A DNA stretch of 59,458 nt from Baia soyae (GCF_004341445.1 NZ_SLXV01000015.1:1-59458); one strand, 5' to 3'; shown: positions 27,367 through 36,055, counted from the stretch's first letter. Numbers and translations: made by a program. Notes: generated by a model not told the origin, from the sequence alone.

Positions 27367-27810
27367 ATGGTTCATTTGGTGGATATTCGATATCATCAAT
27401 ATGGAAGCACGACACCTGGAGGCACTTCTACGCCCATTTCTACAAGCCCAACTGCTCCATCACGGGTTGCAACGGTTCGTTTTCCGTTAGTTTGTGGAAC
27501 AAGCCTAGTGGAATTAGATGGAATCATTCATGTTAATAATGATAATACCAATGCTACAGGTACTCAATTTGTAACGGTGGAAATTAGAAGAGGTGCTACA
27601 CTTATTTATCAATCCAATATTGAAATTGATGATGAAGTGTTAGACGACTATACGTTTGTCACATTTAAGCACATCGATCCACTACACGTAAGATGCATGG
27701 AGGATGTTGTCTATACTCTAAGTATTCACTCCAATGTAACCAATATGTTTTTCCACACCCCTGTCAACTTTACAGCAAAGAGATATTTGATTGATAGTAA
27801 CGCACGTTAA
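27367..27810 (+). CDS. small beta-rich protein of unknown function
   Basis: 147 residues; I do not recognise the family. Residues 12-33 are a Ser/Thr/Pro/Gly-rich stretch. The rest alternates hydrophobic and polar residues as in an all-beta sandwich or jelly-roll fold (VATVRFPLVCG, LDGIIHVNN, QFVTVEIRRGATLIYQS, VVYTLSIHS). Two cysteines are at 43 and 110. There is no signal peptide or membrane helix. GGGGGA is eight bases before ATG 27367. It is a single gene between two terminators and just outside the ABC island. A spore-surface or jelly-roll structural role is a guess from composition only. Confidence 0.75.
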   Translation: MVHLVDIRYHQYGSTTPGGTSTPISTSPTAPSRVATVRFPLVCGTSLVELDGIIHVNNDNTNATGTQFVTVEIRRGATLIYQSNIEIDDEVLDDYTFVTFKHIDPLHVRCMEDVVYTLSIHSNVTNMFFHTPVNFTAKRYLIDSNAR

Positions 27811-27845
27811 TTGGCTTTATGTTCTGCCTACTATGATATAAGAGA

Positions 27846-27886
27846 AGCCCCATGATCTGATCCGGACAGATCATGGGGCTTTTTTT
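27846..27886 (+). terminator. terminator of the orphan gene
   Basis: A perfect 14-bp stem (27846-27859 with 27867-27880) has loop ATCCGGA and is followed by TTTTTT. The loop and the closing TCTG/CAGA are identical to those of the tuf terminator. Confidence 0.93.
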
Positions 27887-27944
27887 GTAGCGAGTGTTGG
27901 TTATGATTCTAATCGATTGATCAAAGTTAAAGAAATGTATTTGA

Positions 27945-28814
27945 CTATCTGGTACATGTATCCATTGTTTTATACATCCATTCGAGAATCTCATTCATTT
28001 GCATAGCGTTGTGTCGATAGTCGATTTGTTTTGATTCGAGCATGGATCTCGTTTTAGGGAGATTTTGAGTGATCCATTGGGTCATGCTCGATGGGATTGT
28101 GGTTACTACTTCTTTTGGAATTGAGATTGTAGATTGACTAGAGATCCATACTTTACCCCATAGACCTAATTCTTCATCTTTCCCAAAGGACCGAACCTGC
28201 TTTCCATGATGGATCAGCGTGATGTGGTCCATCAGTTTATTGATCTCATCTACATCATGAGAGGCAAGTAAGATTGATCGCTCTGAATTCTCCATCCAAG
28301 TCTGTATGGATTCGTACAAGACGGTTTTGGATAGGAAGTCTAGACCATTAGACGGTTCATCTAGGAGTAATAGATCTGATTCGGTAGACAAGGCAAGACT
28401 TATCAATAATTTTCGCTGATTCCCCGTGGATAGCTTTTCATAAGGCACATGTAATTCTAATTGAAATTGCTTCACAAACTGTTGCATTTGATTTTGATTC
28501 CATTTGGGATACCAATGATGATACCAAGAGATTAGATCATTTCCAGTCCAGTAAGGGGATCCTTGGTAGTTGCTTGGGACATAGGCGATTCGTTTACCTA
28601 CTCGGTATAAGGCGGCAATGGGCTTGCCGAAAATCGAAATCTCTCCGTGGTCCCGGTGTTCTGCTCCAGAAATCATTTGTAGAATTGTGCTCTTCCCAGA
28701 ACCATTCGGTCCAACTAGACCTGAGATGATTCCAGATTCGACGGATAGTTGTATGGGCCCGATCTCTTTGTGTGGATATTTTTTCTCTAATTGATGTGTA
28801 GTTAGGAGCATCAT
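27945..28814 (-). CDS. ABC transporter ATP-binding protein (YtrB-like)
   Basis: 289 residues. Walker A is GPNGSGKST (35-43). The signature is degenerate, LSTGNQRK (about 131), and Walker B is LLLLDEPSNG followed by the H-loop ASHDVDEI. A C-terminal extension of about 80 residues resembles the tail of YtrB-type exporters. The start ATG 28814 overlaps the stop of the preceding GntR gene (ATGA) behind AGGAGG; ATG 28811 is an alternative. It is the last gene of the leftward operon. Partner permease is probably the membrane gene at 29244-29951. Substrate unknown. Confidence 0.85.
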   Translation of the reverse strand: MMLLTTHQLEKKYPHKEIGPIQLSVESGIISGLVGPNGSGKSTILQMISGAEHRDHGEISIFGKPIAALYRVGKRIAYVPSNYQGSPYWTGNDLISWYHHWYPKWNQNQMQQFVKQFQLELHVPYEKLSTGNQRKLLISLALSTESDLLLLDEPSNGLDFLSKTVLYESIQTWMENSERSILLASHDVDEINKLMDHITLIHHGKQVRSFGKDEELGLWGKVWISSQSTISIPKEVVTTIPSSMTQWITQNLPKTRSMLESKQIDYRHNAMQMNEILEWMYKTMDTCTR

Positions 28815-29227
28815 GTGTCCTCCTCTGTTTTCTCTAGGTGCCATTTTTGAAAGGAATTGAGTTGCTCCGTAAGAATCGTTTCTACTTTCTCAGGAGATGC
28901 ATGAATCCGTTTTAGAAATTGGAAAAGCTCTTGAATGGCATTTTCAACTTCTTTCTGTTGCGCTGAAGTCACATCGATCTCTTCGAGCGAGGAGACGAAG
29001 GTGCCACGCCCTTGCTTAACAACGATTAATCCTTTCTGCTCTAATTCCTGATACGCACGTTTGGTCGTAATGATACTACAGGATAAGTCGATTGCCAGAG
29101 CACGGATTGAAGGAAGTGGGCTTCCTGGAGGTAGTTGTCCGCTTAGGATAAGTTGGCTTAGTTGTTCTTGAATCTGTTGATAGATCGGTAAGGCATGATC
29201 TAGTTGGACTTGGATGGGTAGTTGCAT
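28811..29227 (-). CDS. GntR family regulator, YtrA subfamily
   Basis: 138 residues. An N-terminal winged helix (LPIYQQIQEQLSQLILSGQLPPGSPLPSIRALA then TTKRAYQELEQKGLI) is followed by a short helical tail of about 60 residues. That is the YtrA layout, too short for a ligand-binding FCD or UTRA domain. GGAGGGAG lies eight bases before ATG 29227; the longer frame overlaps the upstream gene. It is embedded as fourth gene in the operon that it probably represses. YtrA-type regulators respond to envelope-active drugs in Bacillus; here that is inference. Confidence 0.87.
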   Translation of the reverse strand: MQLPIQVQLDHALPIYQQIQEQLSQLILSGQLPPGSPLPSIRALAIDLSCSIITTKRAYQELEQKGLIVVKQGRGTFVSSLEEIDVTSAQQKEVENAIQELFQFLKRIHASPEKVETILTEQLNSFQKWHLEKTEEDT

Positions 29228-29243
29228 GTTATTTGCTCCCTCC

Positions 29244-29951
29244 CTATTTGAGGCGAACACGTCGAATGATAAGCTTCATTATCATATACAGAAGCCCCAA
29301 TGAAGCGAGTAGTAAGATTAGGCAACCGAAGATTGTAATGTAATCTACGAATGTAGTTGCTATGGGTATTAAGCTTTGTTTATAACCCATTTGAATAGCT
29401 GTTAGAGAGAGTATGGTTAGTGTAGATAGAAGCACCGAAAACCAATAGAAAACTTGATATGAATAGACAAGTTCCACATAAAGTTGAATGATAGTTATGG
29501 AGAAGGATGTGGCTATTCCTAATACGAGAACTCCAAAGATCTGCGTGTGAGTAAGCTGATAGTGCTCCTTGAGTCCAAAATACAATAATAGTAAGGAGAA
29601 TACGACATACCCCCCACCTATTAAGACACTACTTAGAAGGCGTCCGTATACCATGGATCTCGAATCGATCGAGAAAGTACGGAAAAAGGATAATTCTTTT
29701 CTGCTTAAGTCATCCTTGACTCGTGCAAATGAACTATGATGACGTTTTGTTACATAAGGACCGTAGAGTAAGAAAAATACAAGCGTAGAAGTAGGCAGCA
29801 TTATATTCTTGTAGGGTAGGCCATTCTTCTCAATTCCAAATGCAAGGATAAATACGAGTACGATGACCCCAGTAATGAAGAAATTTAAAGCAATATACCC
29901 TTTTGTATCTTTGAGATTTTGTTTCGATAAAAACCAAGCATCTTTCCACAT
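29244..29951 (-). CDS. ABC-2 type membrane permease-like protein
   Basis: 235 residues with about six hydrophobic segments (near 22-40, 52-70, 107-127, 140-160, 167-187, 205-228) and a positively charged C-terminus (RRVRLK). No recognised motif beyond the ABC-2 export permease layout. It lies between a NatAB-like pair and the GntR-ATPase pair on one leftward transcript, 14 bases from natB-like and 16 from gntR. Most likely it pairs with the ATPase at 27945-28814. Confidence 0.75.
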   Translation of the reverse strand: MWKDAWFLSKQNLKDTKGYIALNFFITGVIVLVFILAFGIEKNGLPYKNIMLPTSTLVFFLLYGPYVTKRHHSSFARVKDDLSRKELSFFRTFSIDSRSMVYGRLLSSVLIGGGYVVFSLLLLYFGLKEHYQLTHTQIFGVLVLGIATSFSITIIQLYVELVYSYQVFYWFSVLLSTLTILSLTAIQMGYKQSLIPIATTFVDYITIFGCLILLLASLGLLYMIMKLIIRRVRLK

Positions 29952-29965
29952 AAAACATCCATCTC

Positions 29966-31090
29966 CTAAAGCATATGTTTGGGTTTTTGAAAGAGAAAGG
30001 CTCCGTACGCTACTAGTGCAAGGCTTAGAGCAGAGCAGGAAGCAAACGTGATGACGATGTCCATCAGCCCTACGCTTTGATGAAGGATTTCATAAAGAAC
30101 GGCATGCACATTCCAAAGTGGAATCCAGAACAGATAATTCGGTAACTGGGAGCCGCTTTGTTGCATGATAATAAAGGTTCCTGCCATCGCCACGAACATG
30201 AGTGGGCTTATATAGTTTTGAGCTTCTTTAAAGCTTCGGGCAAATGTACTCATAATGAGTAATAAGGCAGATATAACCAGTACATAGAAGAGGATACAAA
30301 GTGCAAAGCCGACCAATGGAGCGGTTCCGATGGAAGCTAGTTGGTCAAGCTGAACGGCTGGATGGGTCAAGTATGGCTGGATTCCCAGAACAGAGCCTAG
30401 GGAGATCAAGGTGGTTACCATAATCATTCCCGTAACGCCGATCCATTTTCCAACCCATAATTTCCATGTTGGAATAGGTAGTCCGAGTAAGGAGACAATA
30501 GTTCGACGCTCTTTTTCTCCGGCAATGGAGTCAATGGCAATCATCATTCCACCTGAAAGCGGAGTGATTGCTATGAGAATGGAAATAAGGTAGAAGCCAG
30601 AAAAAATGTTAGGTGCCCCTTCAGCTGGTTTTATTTGTAGCTTAGGTAACTCAGCAGGGAAGATATTTTTCTGAGCGAGATATTGTTGTAAAAGTTGTTG
30701 ATCGATATGGGATTGGAGAACCGTTTTGTATCCTGAGCCATCCGGAATTTCTAGGGTCCACTGCTTCGGGATTCCCGATTGATCTGTTTCTGCTCCTAGG
30801 TATGCAGTTAGATCCCCTTGCTTCATGAGCTTCTTTGCTTCTTCGGGTGACATGGTTTTTAGCTCCAGTTTTCCAGGGGCTGATTTCGTAATAGCCGTTT
30901 GTAAATCAGCCGGTACTTGTGAGCTAACACCTATTTCAATTTTTGGTTCATCGGATGATTGCATGCGATCCATTAACAGAAAGATCCCTGGGATAAGTAA
31001 TAATGGGATCAGGATCGACAGCCAAAGTGTTCGTTTATCTCGAAATTGCTCCATTAATTCTTTCTTCGCAATATGCCACATTAGCTTCAT
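29966..31090 (-). CDS. ABC-2 permease, NatB-like (Na+ extrusion type)
   Basis: 374 residues. One N-terminal helix (about 22-40) is followed by a large external domain of about 130 residues. Five to six helices follow, with the NatB hallmark IAGEKERRTI after the second helix. In Bacillus NatAB exports Na+, but many relatives move other substrates, so the substrate is open. I chose ATG 31090, which forms an ATGA overlap with the ATPase gene and follows GGAGGAG. It is the second gene in the leftward operon. Confidence 0.88.
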   Translation of the reverse strand: MKLMWHIAKKELMEQFRDKRTLWLSILIPLLLIPGIFLLMDRMQSSDEPKIEIGVSSQVPADLQTAITKSAPGKLELKTMSPEEAKKLMKQGDLTAYLGAETDQSGIPKQWTLEIPDGSGYKTVLQSHIDQQLLQQYLAQKNIFPAELPKLQIKPAEGAPNIFSGFYLISILIAITPLSGGMMIAIDSIAGEKERRTIVSLLGLPIPTWKLWVGKWIGVTGMIMVTTLISLGSVLGIQPYLTHPAVQLDQLASIGTAPLVGFALCILFYVLVISALLLIMSTFARSFKEAQNYISPLMFVAMAGTFIIMQQSGSQLPNYLFWIPLWNVHAVLYEILHQSVGLMDIVITFASCSALSLALVAYGAFLFQKPKHML

Positions 31091-31833
31091 GATGAAACTC
31101 CTCCTTGAATCCAATTTCGCAAGATATCCCGCAAGTTATCTGTTTGAAACTCTTGATAGAGATTGGGAATCGTTCCGTTATAAATCATTTTTCCTTGTGA
31201 TAAGGTGATGATTTTATCCGTTAAGTGAGTAACTTCTTCCAAGATATGAGTGGAGAAGAGGATAGTCTTTCCTGATTGTTGGAGTGATTTTACTAAGTCT
31301 TGAAACGCAAGTGACGCGGCAATATCCAGGCCTGTAGTAGGCTCGTCAAAAAATAGATAGTCTGGGTTATGGATGAGTGTTCGTAAGATAGCGGTTTTCT
31401 GTAGATTTCCTTTAGAGAGTTCTCCTGCTTTTTTGTGAAGATGGGAGGTAAGTAGAAGTTGTTCTGCCCACTCATCGATTCGCTTACGGGCGACAGCATC
31501 GGGTACATCATAAAATTTTGCAAAATATAAGATGTTCTCATAGGCGGTTAAACGATGATAAAGTCCAGAATCATTGCCAAATAAGAGTCCGATTTGTTTT
31601 TTACAAGCGATTGGATTTTGCGATAAGTCTTGCCCTCCAATTTTAATGGAGCCGGTGGTGGGTGTAATAAGTCCAGTTAAAAGTTGAAAGAGAGTAGACT
31701 TACCAGCTCCATTTTCTCCGAGTAATGCAATCAATTCCCCCGAGTGTATGGAGATATCCATGTTCTGTAAAGCTTTCGTAGAGCCGTAGTGCTTTGATAG
31801 CCCTATTGTCTGGATTGCGACGTTTTGTGACAT
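31087..31833 (-). CDS. ABC transporter ATP-binding protein, NatA-like
   Basis: 248 residues. Walker A GENGAGKST (39-47), signature variant LSKGNLQ (about 136), Walker B YLFFDEPTTGLD and H-loop STHILEEV are all present. It is the first gene of the leftward operon and overlaps the NatB-like permease by four bases, so the two should form one exporter. RBS AGGAGGGGAAC precedes ATG 31833. Transcribed from a promoter in the divergent region at 31882-31911. Confidence 0.92.
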   Translation of the reverse strand: MSQNVAIQTIGLSKHYGSTKALQNMDISIHSGELIALLGENGAGKSTLFQLLTGLITPTTGSIKIGGQDLSQNPIACKKQIGLLFGNDSGLYHRLTAYENILYFAKFYDVPDAVARKRIDEWAEQLLLTSHLHKKAGELSKGNLQKTAILRTLIHNPDYLFFDEPTTGLDIAASLAFQDLVKSLQQSGKTILFSTHILEEVTHLTDKIITLSQGKMIYNGTIPNLYQEFQTDNLRDILRNWIQGGVSS

Positions 31834-31864
31834 TTGTTCCCCTCCTGCTAGCTGTGAAATATGT

Positions 31865-31875
31865 TATAGTCTATA
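31865..31875. promoter_or_regulatory. possible operator of the leftward operon
   Basis: TATAG-T-CTATA is an 11-base inverted repeat at the expected start point of the leftward promoter. The TATAG/CTATA half-sites recur in the rightward operators. A site for one of the two GntR proteins is inference. Confidence 0.35.
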
Positions 31876-31881
31876 TATTTA

Positions 31882-31911
31882 TATATACAGTATGTCGTTT
31901 AGATCTGTCAA
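31882..31911 (-). promoter_or_regulatory. promoter of the leftward ABC operon
   Basis: On the minus strand TTGACA (31911-31906) is 18 bases from TATATA (31887-31882). Confidence 0.72.
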
Positions 31912-31920
31912 TGAAAAGGG

Positions 31921-31950
31921 TTGACAATATAGTGTGTGGTGTAATACCAT
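31921..31950 (+). promoter_or_regulatory. promoter of the rightward GntR-ABC operon
   Basis: TTGACA (31921-31926) with a -10 box at TACCAT (31945-31950, 18-base spacer) or TAATAC (31942-31947, 15). The -10 boxes are imperfect. The whole element is covered by the first operator repeat. Confidence 0.55.
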
Positions 31951-31990
31951 ACATACAAATATAGTGTATGGTGTGTAGCCATACTATAGA
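31928..31990 (+). promoter_or_regulatory. tandem operator-like inverted repeats
   Basis: Two copies of a TATAGTG-TGG-N-CCATAC element lie in tandem. Copy 1 (31928-31953) reads TATAGTGTGTGGT then ACCATACATA. Copy 2 (31960-31988) reads TATAGTGTATGG then CCATACTATA. Each is an imperfect inverted repeat. Copy 1 covers the -10 region and copy 2 lies just downstream of the start. This arrangement suits autorepression by the adjacent YtrA-type regulator. Confidence 0.65.
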
Positions 31991-32023
31991 TACAATATAA
32001 CATACAAAGATGCGGTGGAGCTT

Positions 32024-32410
32024 ATGGAGACTCGTGTTGTCGGTTCTTATCGCTTTATCCTTGATTTTTCGCAACCGATCTACGAGCAATTGGTACAACA
32101 ATTTCGTCAGATGTTAGCAAAAGGGGAGATCGAATTGGGCAGTAAACTTCCTTCTGTTCGTGATTTTGCAGTACAGATGAAAATCAATCCAAGTACAGTA
32201 GTCAGAACGTATCAAGAGTTAGAAAGGGATGGGCTTTGTGAGAAGAGACGTGGTCAAGGAACGTTTATCACCTCCTCGGCTAGTCAAGTATCAGAGCTAC
32301 GGAAAGAGATTGCGGAGGGTGCTCTAGGGTCATTCGTTCGAACCTTACAGATACTAGGTGTTACTCGGGAAGAGGCACAAAAAATGATTGCGGAGGTGGA
32401 CTGGAAATGA
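32024..32410 (+). CDS. GntR family regulator, YtrA subfamily
   Basis: 128 residues. The winged-helix domain (QPIYEQLVQQFRQMLAKGEIELGSKLPSVRDFA, then STVVRTYQELERDGLCEKRRGQGTF) is followed by a short helical C-terminus of about 50 residues, the YtrA form. GGTGGAG lies very close (three bases) to ATG 32024; GTG 32015 is an alternative start. It is first in a three-gene rightward operon and overlaps the ATPase gene by four bases. It probably binds the tandem repeats upstream. Confidence 0.88.
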   Translation: METRVVGSYRFILDFSQPIYEQLVQQFRQMLAKGEIELGSKLPSVRDFAVQMKINPSTVVRTYQELERDGLCEKRRGQGTFITSSASQVSELRKEIAEGALGSFVRTLQILGVTREEAQKMIAEVDWK

Positions 32411-33105
32411 TGAATGCTGCCATTCGTTTTCATGGAGTAGGAAAATCGTTTAAGAAGAAGAGCGTGTTAGACAATATTTCATTTACTGTTCCTAGAGGCG
32501 AAGTGTATGGGATCTTAGGAGAAAACGGTGCGGGTAAATCGACGATGCTGAAGATGATGGCAAATCTATGTTTGCCAGATCAAGGGGAGATTGAAGTACT
32601 AGGGCAAAAGCCTAGCTGGGAATTGTATCAGAAAATAGCATACCTATCGGATCGTGCAAAGTGGTATAGCGACTATACAGTAGGAGAAGCACTGCAGTAT
32701 GGAAAGAGTTTTTATCCCGATTTCCAGATGGAGAGAGCAGAAGAGCTGGTAGAGTTTTTTAAACTGGATAGGAAACTGTTAGGGAAAGAGATGTCGAAAG
32801 GTCAAGAGGCCCGATTGCAATTTCTACTCTGTTTCTCCCGTGATGTGGAGTTAATGTTGCTAGATGAACCCTTTTCAGGAATCGACTTGATTACTCGAGA
32901 GAAAATGATTGAGCTGATTATTGAGAGTATCTCTGAAAGAGAGTTAACATTGGTGATTACGACGCATGAGATTGATGAAGTAGAAGGACTTCTAAATAGA
33001 GTCTCTTTTGTAAAGGATACGAAGATTGTAGTAGAAGGAGAAGTAGAGGAATTGCGCCTTAAGAGTGGTTCTCTAAAAGACCTTTATCGGGGGGTATATG
33101 CATGA
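32407..33105 (+). CDS. ABC transporter ATP-binding protein (YtrB/EcsA-like)
   Basis: 232 residues. Walker A GENGAGKST (38-46), signature MSKGQ (about 132), Walker B LMLLDEPFSGID and H-loop TTHEIDEV. The ATG overlaps the GntR stop and GGAGGTGG supplies the ribosome-binding site. Its stop overlaps the permease start. GntR-ATPase-permease trios of this form in Bacillales are commonly induced by cell-wall antibiotics, which is family knowledge. The substrate cannot be read from sequence. Confidence 0.92.
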   Translation: MMNAAIRFHGVGKSFKKKSVLDNISFTVPRGEVYGILGENGAGKSTMLKMMANLCLPDQGEIEVLGQKPSWELYQKIAYLSDRAKWYSDYTVGEALQYGKSFYPDFQMERAEELVEFFKLDRKLLGKEMSKGQEARLQFLLCFSRDVELMLLDEPFSGIDLITREKMIELIIESISERELTLVITTHEIDEVEGLLNRVSFVKDTKIVVEGEVEELRLKSGSLKDLYRGVYA

Positions 33106-33824
33106 GTACTTTTTTCAAATTGGTACGACATGAGATGAAATTTCCAGCTAGCTCCACTTCATTCATAAAGAAGCTTATGTCACTCATTACATTTGTGGTC
33201 TTTTTGGGCCTTACAATCGGTATTGTACTTGGTCTAGAGAATGGCATGGGTAATTTCCAATACTTCAATCAAACTTTTAATGGAATTATGTTTGTTGCCT
33301 TTGGAATGGGAATGGGTTTTATAAATAAGGAATTTCAGAAAAACACTGCTTCGTGGTGGCTAACTCTTCCCTATTCTAGAGAACTTCTCTATCGAGCAAA
33401 GTTTCTCTCCATCATGATTTATTATCTCTACGTATACCTATATAGCTACTTAATCATCAAAGCCTCCATCATCACAGCGATAACTTATACAGGGAAATGG
33501 AGTCAGTTTTCGTTAAGTGATGTTTTCCATAATGATTTGATTTTCTTCCTGACTAGCTTTCTCGGTGCTATGCTACTGGGAACCTACGCTATCTGTATTA
33601 TGTTGTTTACAAAAAAGTTTAAAGCGGTTTCCATCATTTTGTGGATTCCCTTCGGCCTTATTGCTGGTTTCATGATGCCTAACTTCCTTATGGAAATGGT
33701 AATGCCAGCCGCAAACGGAGAATCCATTTCGATACCGATCCATTTATTGATTGGATCACCCATTCTTACGACACTGCTTTACATTTTCGGTGTTCACTTA
33801 TTGAAGAAACATACGAATCTCTAA
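33102..33824 (+). CDS. ABC-2 type permease of the GntR-ABC operon
   Basis: 240 residues with about six hydrophobic segments (near 22-45, 58-78, 104-124, 148-172, 180-202, 214-234). The linker TASWWLTLPYSRELLYRAKFLS after the second helix resembles the coupling region of ABC-2 exporters. ATGA overlap with the ATPase gene indicates one transporter. No family name is secure. Confidence 0.83.
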   Translation: MSTFFKLVRHEMKFPASSTSFIKKLMSLITFVVFLGLTIGIVLGLENGMGNFQYFNQTFNGIMFVAFGMGMGFINKEFQKNTASWWLTLPYSRELLYRAKFLSIMIYYLYVYLYSYLIIKASIITAITYTGKWSQFSLSDVFHNDLIFFLTSFLGAMLLGTYAICIMLFTKKFKAVSIILWIPFGLIAGFMMPNFLMEMVMPAANGESISIPIHLLIGSPILTTLLYIFGVHLLKKHTNL

Positions 33825-33969
33825 ACACGTTACTCAAGGATTATTTACAACTACCAATTTCTTCAAATCAACTTGCTATAACCATCCGGATCTGATAAAA
33901 TATCTCCTGCAGTCTTCTCTATAACTTTACTTACAACGCTTCGCTTACATCATAGAATTTACCTATTAG

Positions 33970-34006
33970 ACAGATGCTTTTTTCCCTTGCATCTGTTTTA
34001 TATTTT
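33970..34006 (+). terminator. terminator after the GntR-ABC operon
   Basis: ACAGATGC (33970-33977) pairs with GCATCTGT (33989-33996), followed by TTTATATTTTC. Its 3' arm contains the -35 box of the S10 promoter. The 145 bases between the permease and this stem show no further feature. Confidence 0.85.
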
Positions 34007-34015
34007 CTATATAAT
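33987..34015 (+). promoter_or_regulatory. sigma-A promoter of the S10 supercluster
   Basis: TTGCAT (33987-33992), 17 bases, perfect TATAAT (34010-34015). It drives rpsJ and probably the whole S10-spc run. Confidence 0.8.
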
Positions 34016-34021
34016 AGCGAA

Positions 34022-34456
<435 letters not shown>

Positions 34457-34489
34457 TGCTTAACTTCGATATGGTAGGAGGTGTACGGC

Positions 34490-35119
34490 GTGAAAGGTAT
34501 TCTTGGTAAAAAGATCGGCATGACTCAAGTCTTCAATGAGGACGGTACAGTTGCTACTGTAACAGTTGTTGAAGCGGGGCCATGTGTCGTTCTTCAAAAG
34601 AAAGAAATCGGTACGGATGGTTATGAAGCGATCCAAATCGGTCTCAAAGAAAAGAAAGAACATCGTGCTACTCGTCCTGAGATGGGACATGCAAAAAAAG
34701 CAGGTGTGGCACCACAACATTTCGTAAAAGAAATTCGTGGGGTTGACGTTGCAAGCTACGAGCTTGGAAGTGTTCTAAAAGCCGACTTATTCGCTGCTGG
34801 TGAATTTGTAGACGTGGTTGGAACATCGAAAGGTAAGGGCTTCGCAGGTGCGATCAAACGTCACAATCAATCTCGTGGACCAATGAGTCACGGTTCTCGT
34901 TACCACCGTGGACCAGGTTCTTTGGGTGCGGTTGCTCCTAACCGTGTATTCAAAGGGCAAACTCTTCCGGGTCAAATGGGTCATGAGCGTATTACTACAC
35001 AAAACCTTGAGGTTGTACGTGTAGACGTTGATAAGAACCTGATCTTGGTAAAAGGTAGTATTCCAGGTCCTAAGAACGGTTATGTAATCGTAAAATCATC
35101 TGTTAAGAAAAGCGTATAA
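34490..35119 (+). CDS. rplC: 50S ribosomal protein L3
   Basis: 209 residues. It binds near the peptidyl-transferase centre through a long loop, [17 protein letters not shown] chose GTG 34490 after GGAGG, giving [19 protein letters not shown] three codons earlier overlaps the ribosome-binding site. It is 33 bases after rpsJ. Confidence 0.97.
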   Translation: MKGILGKKIGMTQVFNEDGTVATVTVVEAGPCVVLQKKEIGTDGYEAIQIGLKEKKEHRATRPEMGHAKKAGVAPQHFVKEIRGVDVASYELGSVLKADLFAAGEFVDVVGTSKGKGFAGAIKRHNQSRGPMSHGSRYHRGPGSLGAVAPNRVFKGQTLPGQMGHERITTQNLEVVRVDVDKNLILVKGSIPGPKNGYVIVKSSVKKSV

Positions 35120-35144
35120 CTGAGCAAAGAAAGGAGGACATAAC

Positions 35145-35771
35145 ATGCCTAAATTGACTGTAGTAGATGTGCAGGGGAAAGAAGTGGGCGAGATCGAACT
35201 AGCTGATGCGGTGTTCGGAATCACTCCAAACCAACACGTACTACATGATGCAGTTGTTATGCAACAAGCATCCCAGCGTCGTGGTACCCATGCGGTAAAA
35301 GGACGTTCTGAAGTTCGTGGTGGTGGTCGTAAGCCATACAAACAAAAAGGTACTGGTAATGCTCGTCAAGGTAGCATTCGCTCCCCACAATGGGTTGGCG
35401 GTGGTACAGTCTTCGGACCGGTTCCACGTAGCTACGCTTACAAATTACCAAAGAAAGTACGTCGTCTTGCTATCAAGTCTGCTCTTTCTTCCAAAGTATT
35501 GGATAACGAACTAGTAGTGCTAGATTCTTTAGTTCTTGAAGCTGCGAAAACTCGCGAGCTAGTACAAGTGCTAAAAAATCTTGGCATGGCGAAAAAGACT
35601 TTGATTGTATTGGGCGAATTAGAGGAGAAAGCAGCTCTTGCTGCACGTAACATCCCAGATGTGAAACTAATCGTAGCTGATGGTGTTAATGTGCTCGACG
35701 TCCTCTACCATGACAAAGTGATTTTCACTCGTGGGGCTGTAAATCGTGTTGAGGAGGTGTTTGGCCAGTGA
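35145..35771 (+). CDS. rplD: 50S ribosomal protein L4
   Basis: 208 residues. The extended loop (about 45-95, with [31 protein letters not shown]) reaches into the exit tunnel, where macrolide resistance changes occur; the GTGNAR stretch is wild type. GGAGGACATAAC precedes ATG 35145. The end overlaps the rplW start by four bases. Confidence 0.98.
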   Translation: MPKLTVVDVQGKEVGEIELADAVFGITPNQHVLHDAVVMQQASQRRGTHAVKGRSEVRGGGRKPYKQKGTGNARQGSIRSPQWVGGGTVFGPVPRSYAYKLPKKVRRLAIKSALSSKVLDNELVVLDSLVLEAAKTRELVQVLKNLGMAKKTLIVLGELEEKAALAARNIPDVKLIVADGVNVLDVLYHDKVIFTRGAVNRVEEVFGQ

Positions 35772-36055
35772 AGGATCCACGCGATATCATCCGTCGCCCA
35801 GTAGTAACAGAAGCTTCTACTGAGATGATGGAACAAGGTAAATACGTTTTCGAAGTAGACGTACGTGCGAACAAAGTAGAAGTGAAAAAAGCGGTTGAAA
35901 GCATTTTCGGCGTAAAAGTAGCTTCTGTGAACACTCACCGTCTTCTAGGAAAACAAAAGCGTCACGGTCGCTACACAGGTCGGACGCCAGAACGTAAGAA
36001 AGCAATCGTTACTCTTGCTGAAGGTAGCAAAGCGATTGAAATCTTCCAAGCTTAA
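35768..36055 (+). CDS. rplW: 50S ribosomal protein L23
   Basis: 95 residues. It lies at the tunnel exit and docks trigger factor and [23 protein letters not shown] is the family start. GTG 35768 overlaps the rplD stop and uses GAGGAGGTG in the rplD end as ribosome-binding site. The loop [22 protein letters not shown] is complete. Confidence 0.97.
   Translation: MKDPRDIIRRPVVTEASTEMMEQGKYVFEVDVRANKVEVKKAVESIFGVKVASVNTHRLLGKQKRHGRYTGRTPERKKAIVTLAEGSKAIEIFQA

Noticed and set aside
27945-33824. Horizontal transfer of the ABC island from its different codon use
   Set aside because: The neighbours are ribosomal genes with extreme codon bias, so contrast alone is not evidence; no integrase, transposase, tRNA or direct repeats flank it.
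33881-33896. ATCCGGATCTGA near the end of the island as a third copy of the terminator apex or an attachment site
   Set aside because: Only the short GATCCGGA core is shared and there is no stem, so chance is the simplest explanation.
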